From assembly GCF_001690985.1 (NCBI RefSeq), contig NZ_MAJS01000018.1:1-64000 (forward strand): a DNA stretch of 64,000 nt. The letters run 5' to 3'. The notes beneath the pieces were generated by a model, which was not told where the DNA came from, did no database searches, and saw only the letters and a program-made list of their open reading frames with translations. This document shows positions 35,213-44,984 of this stretch, piece after piece (within the stretch, counting starts at the first letter, position 1; every line of letters starts with the position of its first letter). Both the position numbers and the translations under genes were made by a program. The stretch comes from Aliivibrio sp. 1S175. GTDB taxonomy: Bacteria; Pseudomonadota; Gammaproteobacteria; Enterobacterales; Vibrionaceae.

Positions 35213-36451
35213 TTATCCTCTCTCTAGCGAATGTCGGTGATATTTAACCTTGATTGTTTTTAATTTAATTTGACTTTGATCTGGGCTTACAGAAGCAAAC
35301 CACTGCTTATCTAGTACCAACTCATGATATAAACGTAACAAGGCATCATCAGGTAATTTGCTATAATGTAAAGAAAGCCAATCCATTAAATTATCAACTG
35401 GTAATTCTTCTTTAATCTTTGCTTTCAATACTTTCTCATCTACCCAAACAATATCTTCACCTAGAGGTAAATCATCCTCATCTGGAAATTGAACTTTTTT
35501 AGGTTGATAATTGACCACTTCTGCCATAAATGATCGCGTTGATTCTCCAATGTGTATTCGATTGTTTCTTTCTCTTAACCATCCTGGAAGAGCGCTCGAT
35601 TCAAGTACTCTGCTTGCCCCTTGCTTTCTAATATCACTTAATAAACGACTCATCACAGCCGTCATTTGATTATGTTGACGAACTTCCTGACGAAGAGGTA
35701 ATAAAATCTGAGCACACTCTTTCGCGATTAACCGCCCTTGAAGTCGTAACTCTTTGGTTTGATATGCTATTTGACGAACAGCTAAGCGTTGTTTATATAA
35801 TGCGCCACGTTTCGATAATGTATCTACAGCTTTATCTAAAATGCGCTCAGTTTGCTCTAATAAAGGATAGAAACTCCCTCCAGACCCACTGTCTAGCATG
35901 GCATTCATAGGCTCTACGTATTGATCGTAAGCTTCAAGTACTTCTCGGTATCTACGCTCAATAGGAATATTTGTACTTGCTGATTTAGCATTCTCTGCAA
36001 TTTCCATAATTGCGTGTTTATCCTGCTCTAATTGCAGACTGATTTTTCGAAAAAGATCCCCCAACTGCTTGGTGCTTGACGCTAATTTTTCACTACTGGA
36101 TTCTTCTACCCCCTCTGATAATAAATTTGCCGCATGTCTAATGCCTTCAACACGAGCTTTTAGTACTTCAGATAACCCTAATTCATGCTCTCTGGTTAAT
36201 CCTTTGGTAAATTCTAAAACCATAGGATTAAGTTGGTAATCGTCTGTTCGTGTTAATTTTTGCAATACATCGGCATTCAATAAACTATTTTTAATTGCAT
36301 TGCTGTCTTGTTTTCCTATCGAACTATTAATAATAATTCGATCGACAGTTTTTAAGTCAAAGGACATTAATTGACGTGAAAGTCGTGTTAATTGCTCAAT
36401 AATTTCCCAGTATTTATGTAACTGAAATAGCAAACTCTTAGGTTTAACCAT
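35213..36451 (-). CDS. jetA: Wadjet JetA / MksF-like kleisin
   Basis: 412 aa from ATG 36451, chosen because GGTGGA lies six bases upstream; ATG 36457 directly abuts that site and is less likely. Helical protein with a central coiled coil (about 100-280) and Leu-rich N-terminus (LLFQLHKYWEIIEQLTRL). It fits the kleisin role, linking the SMC heads with JetB. It is the first gene of the operon, divergent from the WYL regulator with a 135-bp shared control region. Called from size, order and partners rather than from a sharp motif. Confidence 0.8.
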   Translation of the reverse strand: MVKPKSLLFQLHKYWEIIEQLTRLSRQLMSFDLKTVDRIIINSSIGKQDSNAIKNSLLNADVLQKLTRTDDYQLNPMVLEFTKGLTREHELGLSEVLKARVEGIRHAANLLSEGVEESSSEKLASSTKQLGDLFRKISLQLEQDKHAIMEIAENAKSASTNIPIERRYREVLEAYDQYVEPMNAMLDSGSGGSFYPLLEQTERILDKAVDTLSKRGALYKQRLAVRQIAYQTKELRLQGRLIAKECAQILLPLRQEVRQHNQMTAVMSRLLSDIRKQGASRVLESSALPGWLRERNNRIHIGESTRSFMAEVVNYQPKKVQFPDEDDLPLGEDIVWVDEKVLKAKIKEELPVDNLMDWLSLHYSKLPDDALLRLYHELVLDKQWFASVSPDQSQIKLKTIKVKYHRHSLERG

Positions 36452-36585
36452 CTTCATTCCACCATAAATCGTTTACACATCAACCGCCATTGGTTAATAT
36501 TTACACTTTCGATATTATGCCGTTGATAGCGACAGGTAAATACTGAGTACTTAAACATGTCGCATTAATAGACAGGAGTCACTAA
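36452..36585. promoter_or_regulatory. Divergent control region jetA / WYL regulator
   Basis: A 134-bp gap between the divergent starts contains two direct copies of TTTACAC (36472-36478 and 36500-36506), 28 bp apart, plus a GACAGG-type motif near 36570. WYL-domain regulators of the BrxR/CapW type usually bind repeats at such sites and repress both directions. The repeats are the best operator candidates. Confidence 0.45.
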
Positions 36586-37443
36586 ATGAAAAAATGGCCT
36601 ATAAGATGGGATTTACTATTAAGGTACCGACTTATTGAAGTGATTTCCTTATGGGAAGGAAGGCTAACAACTAAACATTTAATGCAAAGTTTTGGAATTG
36701 GCCGCCAACAAGCATCTAAAGACATAAATACATATCTAAGTGATATTGCACCCGGTAATCTTATCTATGATAAGCACCTTAAAGGCTATAAGCCCAGCAA
36801 GACCTTTTCACCAAAATTAACGTCTGGGCACACTGATGAATATCTGCATATATTATCCAGAACGGAAGATATCACATTTACCTTTAATGACTTAAATCTA
36901 GGTTTTGAACATACTTCGATCGTTAGCCCTGTAACTCGTAGCATTTCTCCAACAATTTTGCGCCCACTGATACAAGCGATCAGAGAGAAAAAACGTGTCG
37001 ATATATGCTACACACCTCTAAAAGATGGCTTAGAAGTCGAGCGAATTATCTCGCCACATACCCTTGTTTGCACTCCTCTACGTTGGCATATTCGTGCTTA
37101 TTGTGAACATTCAAACGGGTATAGGGATTTTGTTTTAAGCAGAATTCAAGGTATTCCTGACCTTAACGATAAAACAGGTATGGGAAAGGAACAAGATGAT
37201 TTATGGAATACAGATATCACCATTGAGTTGATACCTGATTCTCGCTTTACTAAGCAACAGATGATTGTTATCGCTAATGATTTTGGTATGACGAATAATG
37301 CGTTAAGTATCCATACAAATGCGGCGTTAATACGATATGTTTTAGATTCATACAATATTGATATTCATGTTCTAGATTCTAATCCACAAGGGCAACAAAT
37401 TGTTGTTAAAAATATGGATGAATTGCGAAAGTATTTAGCCTAA
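36586..37443 (+). CDS. WYL-domain transcriptional regulator (BrxR/CapW type)
   Basis: 285 aa, the usual BrxR/CapW length. The N-terminal helix-turn-helix (LTTKHLMQSFGIGRQQASKD) covers residues about 25-70. The WYL domain holds CTPLRWHIRAYCEHSNGYRDFVLSRI near residues 165-190, and a C-terminal WCX-like extension follows. Such proteins repress defence operons and may be relieved by a nucleic-acid or nucleotide signal. It is divergent from jetABCD, which points to control of the Wadjet genes. A strong convergent terminator follows. Confidence 0.85.
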   Translation: MKKWPIRWDLLLRYRLIEVISLWEGRLTTKHLMQSFGIGRQQASKDINTYLSDIAPGNLIYDKHLKGYKPSKTFSPKLTSGHTDEYLHILSRTEDITFTFNDLNLGFEHTSIVSPVTRSISPTILRPLIQAIREKKRVDICYTPLKDGLEVERIISPHTLVCTPLRWHIRAYCEHSNGYRDFVLSRIQGIPDLNDKTGMGKEQDDLWNTDITIELIPDSRFTKQQMIVIANDFGMTNNALSIHTNAALIRYVLDSYNIDIHVLDSNPQGQQIVVKNMDELRKYLA

Positions 37444-37459
37444 ATGTCCAGTCAATAAA

Positions 37460-37480
37460 AAGAGCAGACTTGCTGCTCTT
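37460..37480. terminator. Bidirectional terminator
   Basis: AAGAGCAG (37460-37467) and CTGCTCTT (37473-37480) form an 8-bp stem, loop ACTTG, with A-rich and T-rich flanks. It separates the WYL gene from the convergent 316-aa gene. Confidence 0.8.
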
Positions 37481-37498
37481 ATATTTAAACGATCTCTT

Positions 37499-38449
37499 TT
37501 ACGCCGCTTCCATGCATGAGATAATGGCTTCTAACGGCAGATCTTTATCTCGAATTAAGTTGATCACCGCCTCTATATCCTCCTCTCGGTTTTCAGCCAT
37601 TGCCTGATTAATGTCATCAATTAACATTAAGGCTTGGGCTTTGGTTAAATTGCGTAACAGACTAACGCGATTGTTAGCCGACATAGCCATCAACTCAGTG
37701 GCTGAATTACTGTTTTTTGTATTCATTTTTTTATTACTCACTGGTTGTTTTGTTTGTTTAGCCATTTTATTTTCCGCTTTTATCTGGGCGGTTTGCGTTT
37801 TATCCTCCAAACTTATGACGTTGTTATTTAAGGATTCAGTTGTAGTCGGCTGAACTTCAGCATTCTTATATTTTGATTTACTGTTTAATAACTCTGCATA
37901 ATAAGCCATGCTCGGTAACATGAAATTAAGATGATTATGCACCAGGCCTTCAATCATTTTCAGATCTTTAGTCTTGAGATAAGACCCTTGTTTACGTGCT
38001 TGTAAGGCAAGTGATACTGATTGTTTTACAATTTCAATTCGTTTTAGATTAATACCATTAATGCATTGATTATCAAGAATGCTGGCTTCTTCTTGTTTTT
38101 TTAATGCACTAATCCGTATTCTTAACGATTTCACGCAATTCTGAATGAGTTTGTCATTCGCTTGTTCGAGTGATCTGGTTAATATCAAATTTTCTTGCTG
38201 TGGCATTTCCTCTGTCTGATTTTTTCTGGCTTTGAGTTCTCTCTTTACTTCTGCCATGAAGTTATTAATTGATTTGCAATCCGATGGCGTTGAGCCTGTG
38301 TAAATTGGTTTGGGGATACCTTCAATCAATACTTTTAAGTGGTTATTTTTAGCTCTTTCATAAGTGAAAGGTGTGTCAGTTCCAAGCAAATCGTTTAAAA
38401 ATTTAATAACGCGTTTTTGGTATTTACTGTAGTTAGTTTGCTTGCTCAT
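37499..38449 (-). CDS. Uncharacterised lysine-rich 316-aa protein
   Basis: 316 aa from ATG 38449, chosen because GAGAG lies six bases upstream; a TTG at 38464 gives a longer reading. Basic and highly helical; the middle (near 215-260) is a Lys/Gln/Asn-rich linker with AENKMAKQTKQPVSNKKM. The N-terminus (KYQKRVIKFLNDLLGTDTPF, then NHLKVLIEGIPKPIYTGSTP) resembles a small hydrolase or DNA-binding module. No recognised family. It is the last gene of the accessory block, and its function is unknown. Confidence 0.65.
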   Translation of the reverse strand: MSKQTNYSKYQKRVIKFLNDLLGTDTPFTYERAKNNHLKVLIEGIPKPIYTGSTPSDCKSINNFMAEVKRELKARKNQTEEMPQQENLILTRSLEQANDKLIQNCVKSLRIRISALKKQEEASILDNQCINGINLKRIEIVKQSVSLALQARKQGSYLKTKDLKMIEGLVHNHLNFMLPSMAYYAELLNSKSKYKNAEVQPTTTESLNNNVISLEDKTQTAQIKAENKMAKQTKQPVSNKKMNTKNSNSATELMAMSANNRVSLLRNLTKAQALMLIDDINQAMAENREEDIEAVINLIRDKDLPLEAIISCMEAA

Positions 38450-39016
38450 GATGTTCTCTCTCAAGTTAATTTTTCTTCGTGAGAGAGATAGTAATTACTA
38501 GCCTAAGTGCCATGCTGTTTATAAGCTTGTGAAAATCTAAAAGTAGATAAATATTAATAGGCTTACACTTCATAATAAAAATCTTACTGAGACAGAAAAT
38601 TAATCATAATTCAACTTACGTTAGTAAGATTACTTATTTTTGCAAAATAAATTTGCAATACAATCTCAAAATAGAAACATCAACACTCTTGATATAAAAC
38701 AAATTCATCAGGTTAATTTGTTAATAAAGAGCGCCAAAACCAGTAAAACAGCCAAAAAATTGACCGTATAACATATTGAGCCCGTAAAGCCAAGATTAAA
38801 ATCAGAAGCAAGATCACGTAAATGATAAATATCAATATCCATGATTTTTCTTGTCGTTAGAATGCTCGAAAATTCAGATTTGAATATTAAATAAATATTG
38901 ATATGTGCGTTTTGTGTAATTTGGTTTGGATATTTATGATGAATAATCCATCCATTATGCACCTTTAATAACTAATAAATTTATCTCGATAAGATAAATA
39001 CAAAGAAGAAAAAGCA
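38450..39016. other. AT-rich gap between defence block and chitinase
   Basis: 567 bp, about 75 percent A+T by eye. It holds one low-confidence small ORF (38708-38842, minus) and no convincing terminator. It marks the right edge of the accessory block. No tRNA or integrase is seen. Confidence 0.5.
38708..38842 (-). CDS. Possible 44-aa membrane peptide
   Basis: A short frame starting at ATG 38842 (DIDIYHLRDLASDFNLGFTG) with a C-terminal hydrophobic helix (FLAVLLVLALFINKL). There is no strong ribosome-binding site and the region is AT-rich, so this may be spurious. The single hydrophobic stretch is the only support. Confidence 0.25.
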   Translation of the reverse strand: MDIDIYHLRDLASDFNLGFTGSICYTVNFLAVLLVLALFINKLT

Positions 39017-42000
39017 GTGATAAAAATAAATAAAATAACAGCCGCTATTACTAGCGTTATGTTCAGTGGGTATCTATATGCCGCTGATGTAAGCGCGACA
39101 TCTAACATGACTACCTTTGTTCCTGGTGAAACAAAAGTTCAAAATGGCGATATGGTTTCTTTTAATGGTGACTGTTTTATTGCAAAAAACAATCCAGGCG
39201 TGTGGGAATCTCCAACAGCAGACTCATGGTTCTGGGATACAGCAGTATGTTCTGGTGAGCCTAATCCAGAGCCAACGCCGGACCCAGATCCGACACCAGA
39301 CCCTGAGCCAACCCCAGATCCTGATTTGGGCGACGTAATTCCTTTTATTCCTGGTAAAACTCAGGTTTCAAATGGCGACGTTGTTTCTTATGACAACCAG
39401 TGTTTTATTGCGCAAAATAATCCGGGTGTATGGGAAACGCCAAGTGCGAGTTCTTGGTTCTGGGCACTAACTGAATGTTCTGACGAACCAGTAAATCCTG
39501 ATCCTGAGCCAGAACCAGAAGTAACTGAATTATCGATCCTTTCTCCTGTTACTGGCCAAGTGCTACAAGCAAATGAAACGATCACGATCAACGCTCACGT
39601 TGATGGTAACCTAGCTGCTAAAGTTGAGTTTTGGGCTAATAACGCGAAACTTGCTGAAAAAACAGTTAACCAAAACAATACACAGTACTCTCAATCTTGG
39701 ACACCAAGTGAAGAAGGTCGTGCAACAGTTAACGTATTCGTTTTCGATAAAAATAACCAAAAAATCGAACAAAAATCAGTCTCTGTTACTGTAGAAGCTG
39801 ATGCTAATGAAGACTTTGTAGCACCAGTGGTCACTTTTGTGACGCCAACAAATGGCTCAACAATTAAAGTGAATGATACTGTTTCTATTTCTGTGAATGC
39901 GACAGATGCAGATAACGATTTAACGACATTGGTTGTTAAAGCAAACAACACGCAAATCTGTTCGTTTGATGCAACTAACACAGAAGCATTTACATGTGAG
40001 TGGCAATCAACTCAAGCAGGTAACGTTACTTTTAACGCTATCGTTACTGATGCTCAATACCTTTCATCTACAACAAGTGTGAAAATCACCGTTGAAGAAG
40101 AAACGATTGAACCGCCAGTTGAGCCACCGGTAACTGGCGATTTATGTAAAGACTTTAATGTTTACCCTGACTGGACAAATGGCGATCACGCTACTGGCGG
40201 CGACATTATGGTTCATAACAACATCGCTTACTCTGCAATTTACTGGACTCAAACGCTTCCAGGCAGTGATAGCTCATGGGCTCTTCACCTAAATTGTGAT
40301 GGTACAGAACCAGGTACTGCGCCACTTCTTTCTCTACCAAACCCGATGGACCCAGTTCGTCTAGAAGTTGCTGGCTGGCCAAACACACTAGTTGTTGCAA
40401 GCCCATCGTCAGCAGCACCAAAAATGTTGACAATTAATGCGAGCAACAGCGCTGATTTAGCTAATTTAGATAAGCTAACAAGCACGTTTGTATCAATCAT
40501 TGAAGCAGCTGCACAAGCAGGTTCTGCATCAATCATCATCAACAGTGATGTTCTTGATACAGCGACACAAGATAACGCATTATCTTCAAGCAGCATTGCG
40601 GTTAAAGAAGCACTAATTGAAGCAATGGATATCACTGGCAACAAGATTGACATTGATGGTATCAACGCACTTAGCAATGACTTGAAAGGTTGGGCTCAAG
40701 CTCATCACCTAATCATTTCTACGCTAGCACCAGAAGCAAACTACGGTTGGTCTCTAAGCATTGGTGATTTTGCTTTTGATACTCACTCTGGCAGACAATC
40801 TGTTTGGGATAAAGCTTCTAACTACACAGCTGATTTACTTGATAAATTAGAGCTTTACAAAGCAGAAGCAGCAACTAAAGCTGATTTCGTTGCTTTCACT
40901 AAATCAAACTCAACAGAAGCGTTATCTAGTGAGCAATGGCACAACGCGCTAGAGTACGTTAAGCAAGTAACTGATTTTGTTAAAACACCTGCAATGCTGA
41001 GCAATATCCCAACAGAGCAAGCGTCTGCTTACTTTATGGGTGATAAAGCAAACAAACCGCAAATTCGTAAAGCGGCATTCAGCAACGTATTTGCTATTCT
41101 GTTTGACAAAAACACCGCTGCATTAACAAGTGAAATTGAGCATTACCAAGACGCTAAAATGCCACTGTACTATGTTGGTGAATCAACAGAAAATGGCAAG
41201 TTAACTATCATTGATGCGTTAAACAACGAATTAATGAATGCTGAAGATACAATGAACAACACTGCATTTTTGTACGAAACGCCTCAATCACAATGGGTTC
41301 CTTCTACGGTTTATAAGTGGACTGACTTCATGAAAGGCTTAAATGCAATGCATAACGTTGGTGTTGCCGGTAATAAGTTCTGGTTACTTGATGAAAATGT
41401 AGATGATGCAACAAACATCAAATATGCAAAAGTTGCGATTGCTGCGTTCTTAGCACAAAGTATGCAAGAAACGATTCGCTACAATGCATGTGATGAGAAC
41501 AACTGGGCTGAGATTAAATACGGCGCAGCGACAGATTACCCAATGTCTGCAAGCTGTGGTCAACTTGGTCAAAAATATGCAGATTACGGTGTTAACCCTG
41601 AGTCTGGTTTAGATCACGCTTACTCTTGTCCTCGTGATAACAAAATGGAAGTAAGTGCACTAACTCATGCTAAATGGTATGGCGCTCCTGCTCCTGTATT
41701 CGCAGCACCAAATGCAGTACTAGAAGAACGTGGTTTACTTGTTAACGGTAGCGTTGGTCGTTGGACAAACAGCGGTCACTGTAATGATGTACCTACATCT
41801 GTAGATGGCTCTAAGCAAGTATGGGAACGTGACGATTGTAAAACTTACGTTGACCAAAAAGCAGGTAAATTCATCTGGGATGGCAGCAGCCAAGCAGACG
41901 TGGAAGGTTGTGGTTGGTGGGGTCGTGGTGTAATTCAAACGACTGGCCGTCAAAACTTCGGTACGCTTAACCATTACTTAGGTCGTTCACACGTTGACCC

Positions 42001-42397
42001 TGAGACAATTGGTAAAAAAATTGATGGTATCATTGTTCAAGCTCCACCAGAAAATCCACTATACGCTGACTTAGATTTCTGTTCGAACCCAGGCCTAATT
42101 TGTAGCTCTGAAGAGAATAAAGAAATCAAGTGGATTGCAGGTCTGTTCTACTGGGTTACTTCAGTTCAAGCTTACCCTGATGAGTCTGGTCAATACGGTA
42201 ACTGGAACTACCACAACGAACTTAAGCAGTATGTTGATAACGGTATGAAAGGCACATCATTTATTGATGATGTATCTGGTATTGTAAACCGTGGTTGCCC
42301 TGATTTAGTTTGTTCTACTGGTGAAGTTCATAACATTAAAGAACGTCGTGCTAACTTTAAACTGGTACTAGAACAACTAGGTCTTAACCCACAATAA
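39017..42397 (+). CDS. Secreted multidomain chitinase (GH19-type)
   Basis: 1126 aa starting at GTG 39017. A signal peptide (residues 1-22, ending MFSGYLYA) is followed by two CBM5/12-like chitin-binding modules (about 30-76 and 110-155), joined by a Pro/Asp linker of TPDPDP repeats. Two Ig-like domains follow (about 165-265 and 270-370), then a third CBM5/12-like module (about 375-425), a linker region, and a C-terminal catalytic part. The latter has CGWWGRGVIQTTGRQNFGTLN near residue 970 and FLAQSMQETIRYNAC near 815, the fold signature of family 19 chitinases. It would degrade extracellular chitin, a key nutrient of marine vibrios. Followed by a strong terminator. Confidence 0.85.
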   Translation: MIKINKITAAITSVMFSGYLYAADVSATSNMTTFVPGETKVQNGDMVSFNGDCFIAKNNPGVWESPTADSWFWDTAVCSGEPNPEPTPDPDPTPDPEPTPDPDLGDVIPFIPGKTQVSNGDVVSYDNQCFIAQNNPGVWETPSASSWFWALTECSDEPVNPDPEPEPEVTELSILSPVTGQVLQANETITINAHVDGNLAAKVEFWANNAKLAEKTVNQNNTQYSQSWTPSEEGRATVNVFVFDKNNQKIEQKSVSVTVEADANEDFVAPVVTFVTPTNGSTIKVNDTVSISVNATDADNDLTTLVVKANNTQICSFDATNTEAFTCEWQSTQAGNVTFNAIVTDAQYLSSTTSVKITVEEETIEPPVEPPVTGDLCKDFNVYPDWTNGDHATGGDIMVHNNIAYSAIYWTQTLPGSDSSWALHLNCDGTEPGTAPLLSLPNPMDPVRLEVAGWPNTLVVASPSSAAPKMLTINASNSADLANLDKLTSTFVSIIEAAAQAGSASIIINSDVLDTATQDNALSSSSIAVKEALIEAMDITGNKIDIDGINALSNDLKGWAQAHHLIISTLAPEANYGWSLSIGDFAFDTHSGRQSVWDKASNYTADLLDKLELYKAEAATKADFVAFTKSNSTEALSSEQWHNALEYVKQVTDFVKTPAMLSNIPTEQASAYFMGDKANKPQIRKAAFSNVFAILFDKNTAALTSEIEHYQDAKMPLYYVGESTENGKLTIIDALNNELMNAEDTMNNTAFLYETPQSQWVPSTVYKWTDFMKGLNAMHNVGVAGNKFWLLDENVDDATNIKYAKVAIAAFLAQSMQETIRYNACDENNWAEIKYGAATDYPMSASCGQLGQKYADYGVNPESGLDHAYSCPRDNKMEVSALTHAKWYGAPAPVFAAPNAVLEERGLLVNGSVGRWTNSGHCNDVPTSVDGSKQVWERDDCKTYVDQKAGKFIWDGSSQADVEGCGWWGRGVIQTTGRQNFGTLNHYLGRSHVDPETIGKKIDGIIVQAPPENPLYADLDFCSNPGLICSSEENKEIKWIAGLFYWVTSVQAYPDESGQYGNWNYHNELKQYVDNGMKGTSFIDDVSGIVNRGCPDLVCSTGEVHNIKERRANFKLVLEQLGLNPQ

Positions 42398-42455
42398 TAC
42401 GTGGTTAAAGATTACAAATGAAATAAGTCACTAATTATTGACTTAAACAACTAAG

Positions 42456-42485
42456 AGCCCTGTTTTTCGAAACGGGGCTTTTTTT
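42456..42485 (+). terminator. Intrinsic terminator of the chitinase gene
   Basis: AGCCCTGTTT (42456-42465) pairs with AAACGGGGCT (42470-42479) around loop TTCG, followed by a T-run. It lies 59 bp after the chitinase stop. Confidence 0.93.
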
Positions 42486-42650
42486 ATGCCTATTTTTTAT
42501 AAGCAATTATCTTCTGCCACTAACCGTTAGTTTAAATATAAAATCGGTGACCCTTTGCTCTCGTTATATAACTAAAAAATACGATACTGACTGGCAGGTG
42601 TATACATAAAATAGTAGACACCGATTTAGCCACCACTTGGCCACCCCATC

Positions 42651-42670
42651 ACTTCACTTCACTTCACTTC
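42651..42670. repeat. Tandem ACTTC repeat
   Basis: Four perfect ACTTC copies in a row in non-coding DNA. A short simple repeat, of unknown importance. Confidence 0.85.
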
Positions 42671-42794
42671 ATCATAAGTAAGATCAAAAGATCCTCAAAC
42701 GCCAGATACAACAATACACGCCACTAAGCGCTTTATTTTCAATAAATAGGAATTTTAAAACAGGAACAATCTCTTGAGGAAGATAAAAAGAGAT

Positions 42795-42869
<75 letters not shown>

Positions 42870-43374
42870 TATGTCTTGAAGACCTAGCTAATATGCCATA
42901 ATTTAAAAAAATGAAAAGCATTTTCTTTCATTAATGGATTTAAGTGCATGAAATACAAACAAATCGATCAATATAACCGCAACTAACCGCTTATTAATCT
43001 GGATGATTAAGGCCTCTAGCCAAGTCACCCAGAGACGCGTAGTTCAGTAACTATAATTAAGTTTATATACAAGGTGTTAATTCTAAAACCACAGAAAATG
43101 ATTAATCAAGAGACGATTTTAAATTATAAAAGCAATATATTGGATATTTCCTGTTTTTGCATACTGGTCTCTTACGTTGAATACAGTATAAACCCCCCCT
43201 TCTTAACGTATCATTTCATTAAACAACGAATCAAATACAGACACAATACCAACAATAATCCAACATACTATGTGATCATTCTATAAAATTATGATTTAAC
43301 CAAATAAAACACTTGATTGTTTATGCCAAATTAGTGAAATTACATGCAATTTCCGTTAACCTTAAATTTCTACT

Positions 43375-44907
43375 ATGTCTCAAACACAATCTCACACAAC
43401 AGATCCATCTACGACAAAAAAAACGTGGCAGATGCCCGATACCCTAATTCTCATTTTCATTGTGGGTATTTTCGCGGCTATCTTAACTTATTTAATCCCT
43501 GCAGGTCAGTTTGATAGCCAACAAGTGACTTACATGATGGAAGGCGTAGAAAAAGCGCGTACCGTTATTGATCCGAACTCTTTTGCTTACGCAACAGATG
43601 AAAAAGGCGAATTAGTATACAACTCTGTTGGCTTCTTTGCATCTGGTGGTGGCATTGGCCTAATGAACTTCCCATTTGAAGGTTTGGTATCAGGTTCAAA
43701 ATGGGGCAGCGCTGTTGGCGTTATCATGTTTATGCTGGTTATCGGTGGTGCATTTGGCGTAGTTATGCGCACAGGTACAATCGACAACGGTATCTTACGT
43801 CTTATCGATAAAACCAAAGGCAACGAATCACTATTTATTCCGGTTATTTTCCTATTATTCTCACTTGGCGGTGCTGTATTCGGCATGGGTGAAGAAGCCG
43901 TTGCTTTTGCTATTATCATTGCCCCTCTAATGGTTCGCCTTGGTTACGATAGCATCACGACTGTAATGGTCACCTATATTGCAACGCAGATTGGTTTCGG
44001 CACATCTTGGATGAACCCATTCTCTGTCGCTATCGCACAAGGTATTGCTGGTGTTCCTGTGTTATCAGGTATGACAGTTCGTATGGGGCTTTGGGCTTTC
44101 TTTACCTTAATTGGTATCGCATTTACCATGATGTACGCTGCAAAAGTAAAAGCGAACCCTGAGTTCTCTTACTGCCATCGTAGCGATGCTCACTTCCGTC
44201 AACAAAAGCTGGATGATACTCAATCACGTTGGGGGCTTGGTGATACTCTTGTTATTCTTACTGTTATAGCCTCAACTCTTTGGGTTGTATGGGGTGTGGT
44301 AATGCACGCTTGGTACATTCCTGAAATCGCGTCTCAATTCTTCACTATGGGCTTTATTGTTGCGATTATCGGGGCTATCTTCCGTTTAAACAACATGACA
44401 CTAAATGATGCAGCGGCGGCATTCAAAGACGGGGCGAGCGTTATGCTACCACCTGCGATACTTGTGGGTTGTGCTAAAGGGGTTCTGCTTATCTTAGGCG
44501 GAGGATCAACAGAAGAAGCAAGCGTTCTAAACTCGATTCTAAACAGCGCTGGCGGCCTTATCAGTGGTATGCCTTCTGTCGCATCAGCTTGGGTGATGTA
44601 CGTATTCCAATCTATATTCAACTTCTTTGTGACTTCAGGTTCAGGCCAGGCAGCTCTCACGATGCCACTACTGGCTCCGTTATCAGACATAGCAGGGGTA
44701 ACACGTCAAGTCGCTGTACTTGCGTTCCAATTAGGTGATGGTTTCACTAACGTTATCGTTCCAACGTCTGCTCCGTTAATGGCAACATTGGGCGTGTGTC
44801 GTATCGATTGGGGTGACTGGGCGAAATTCTGCTGGCGCTTCATGCTATTACTCTTTATCTTATCAAGTATTGTTATTGTGCTAGCACAACTGTTAGGCTT
44901 TTCATAA
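43375..44907 (+). CDS. YfcC-family membrane transporter
   Basis: 510 aa with about 12 hydrophobic helices (LILIFIVGIFAAILTYLIPA near the N-terminus; AVGVIMFMLVIGGAFGVVM; LFIPVIFLLFSLGGAVFGMG). The motif FGMGEEAVAFAIIIAPLMVR is typical of the YfcC/C4-dicarboxylate-basic amino acid uptake group. It probably imports an amino acid or peptide-like substrate. The downstream aspartoacylase/desuccinylase-type gene suggests an N-acyl amino acid as substrate. The ATG has a poor ribosome-binding site. Confidence 0.85.
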   Translation: MSQTQSHTTDPSTTKKTWQMPDTLILIFIVGIFAAILTYLIPAGQFDSQQVTYMMEGVEKARTVIDPNSFAYATDEKGELVYNSVGFFASGGGIGLMNFPFEGLVSGSKWGSAVGVIMFMLVIGGAFGVVMRTGTIDNGILRLIDKTKGNESLFIPVIFLLFSLGGAVFGMGEEAVAFAIIIAPLMVRLGYDSITTVMVTYIATQIGFGTSWMNPFSVAIAQGIAGVPVLSGMTVRMGLWAFFTLIGIAFTMMYAAKVKANPEFSYCHRSDAHFRQQKLDDTQSRWGLGDTLVILTVIASTLWVVWGVVMHAWYIPEIASQFFTMGFIVAIIGAIFRLNNMTLNDAAAAFKDGASVMLPPAILVGCAKGVLLILGGGSTEEASVLNSILNSAGGLISGMPSVASAWVMYVFQSIFNFFVTSGSGQAALTMPLLAPLSDIAGVTRQVAVLAFQLGDGFTNVIVPTSAPLMATLGVCRIDWGDWAKFCWRFMLLLFILSSIVIVLAQLLGFS

Positions 44908-44931
44908 CAATACCCTAAGTCACTTATTTTC

Positions 44932-44960
44932 AAGGCGAGATAATTTCTCGCCTTTTTTCA
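44932..44960 (+). terminator. Intrinsic terminator of the YfcC gene
   Basis: AAGGCGAGA (44932-44940) and TCTCGCCTT (44946-44954) form a 9-bp stem, followed by a T-run. It sits between the transporter and the desuccinylase-like gene, so downstream expression would depend on read-through or a second promoter. Confidence 0.88.
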
Positions 44961-44984
44961 TTTTCCCGATTGGAGAAATACGTT

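Noticed and set aside
43074..43286. 70-codon frame between tRNA-Gly and the transporter
   Set aside because: Low-complexity AT-rich composition, no start context, no recognisable protein pattern.
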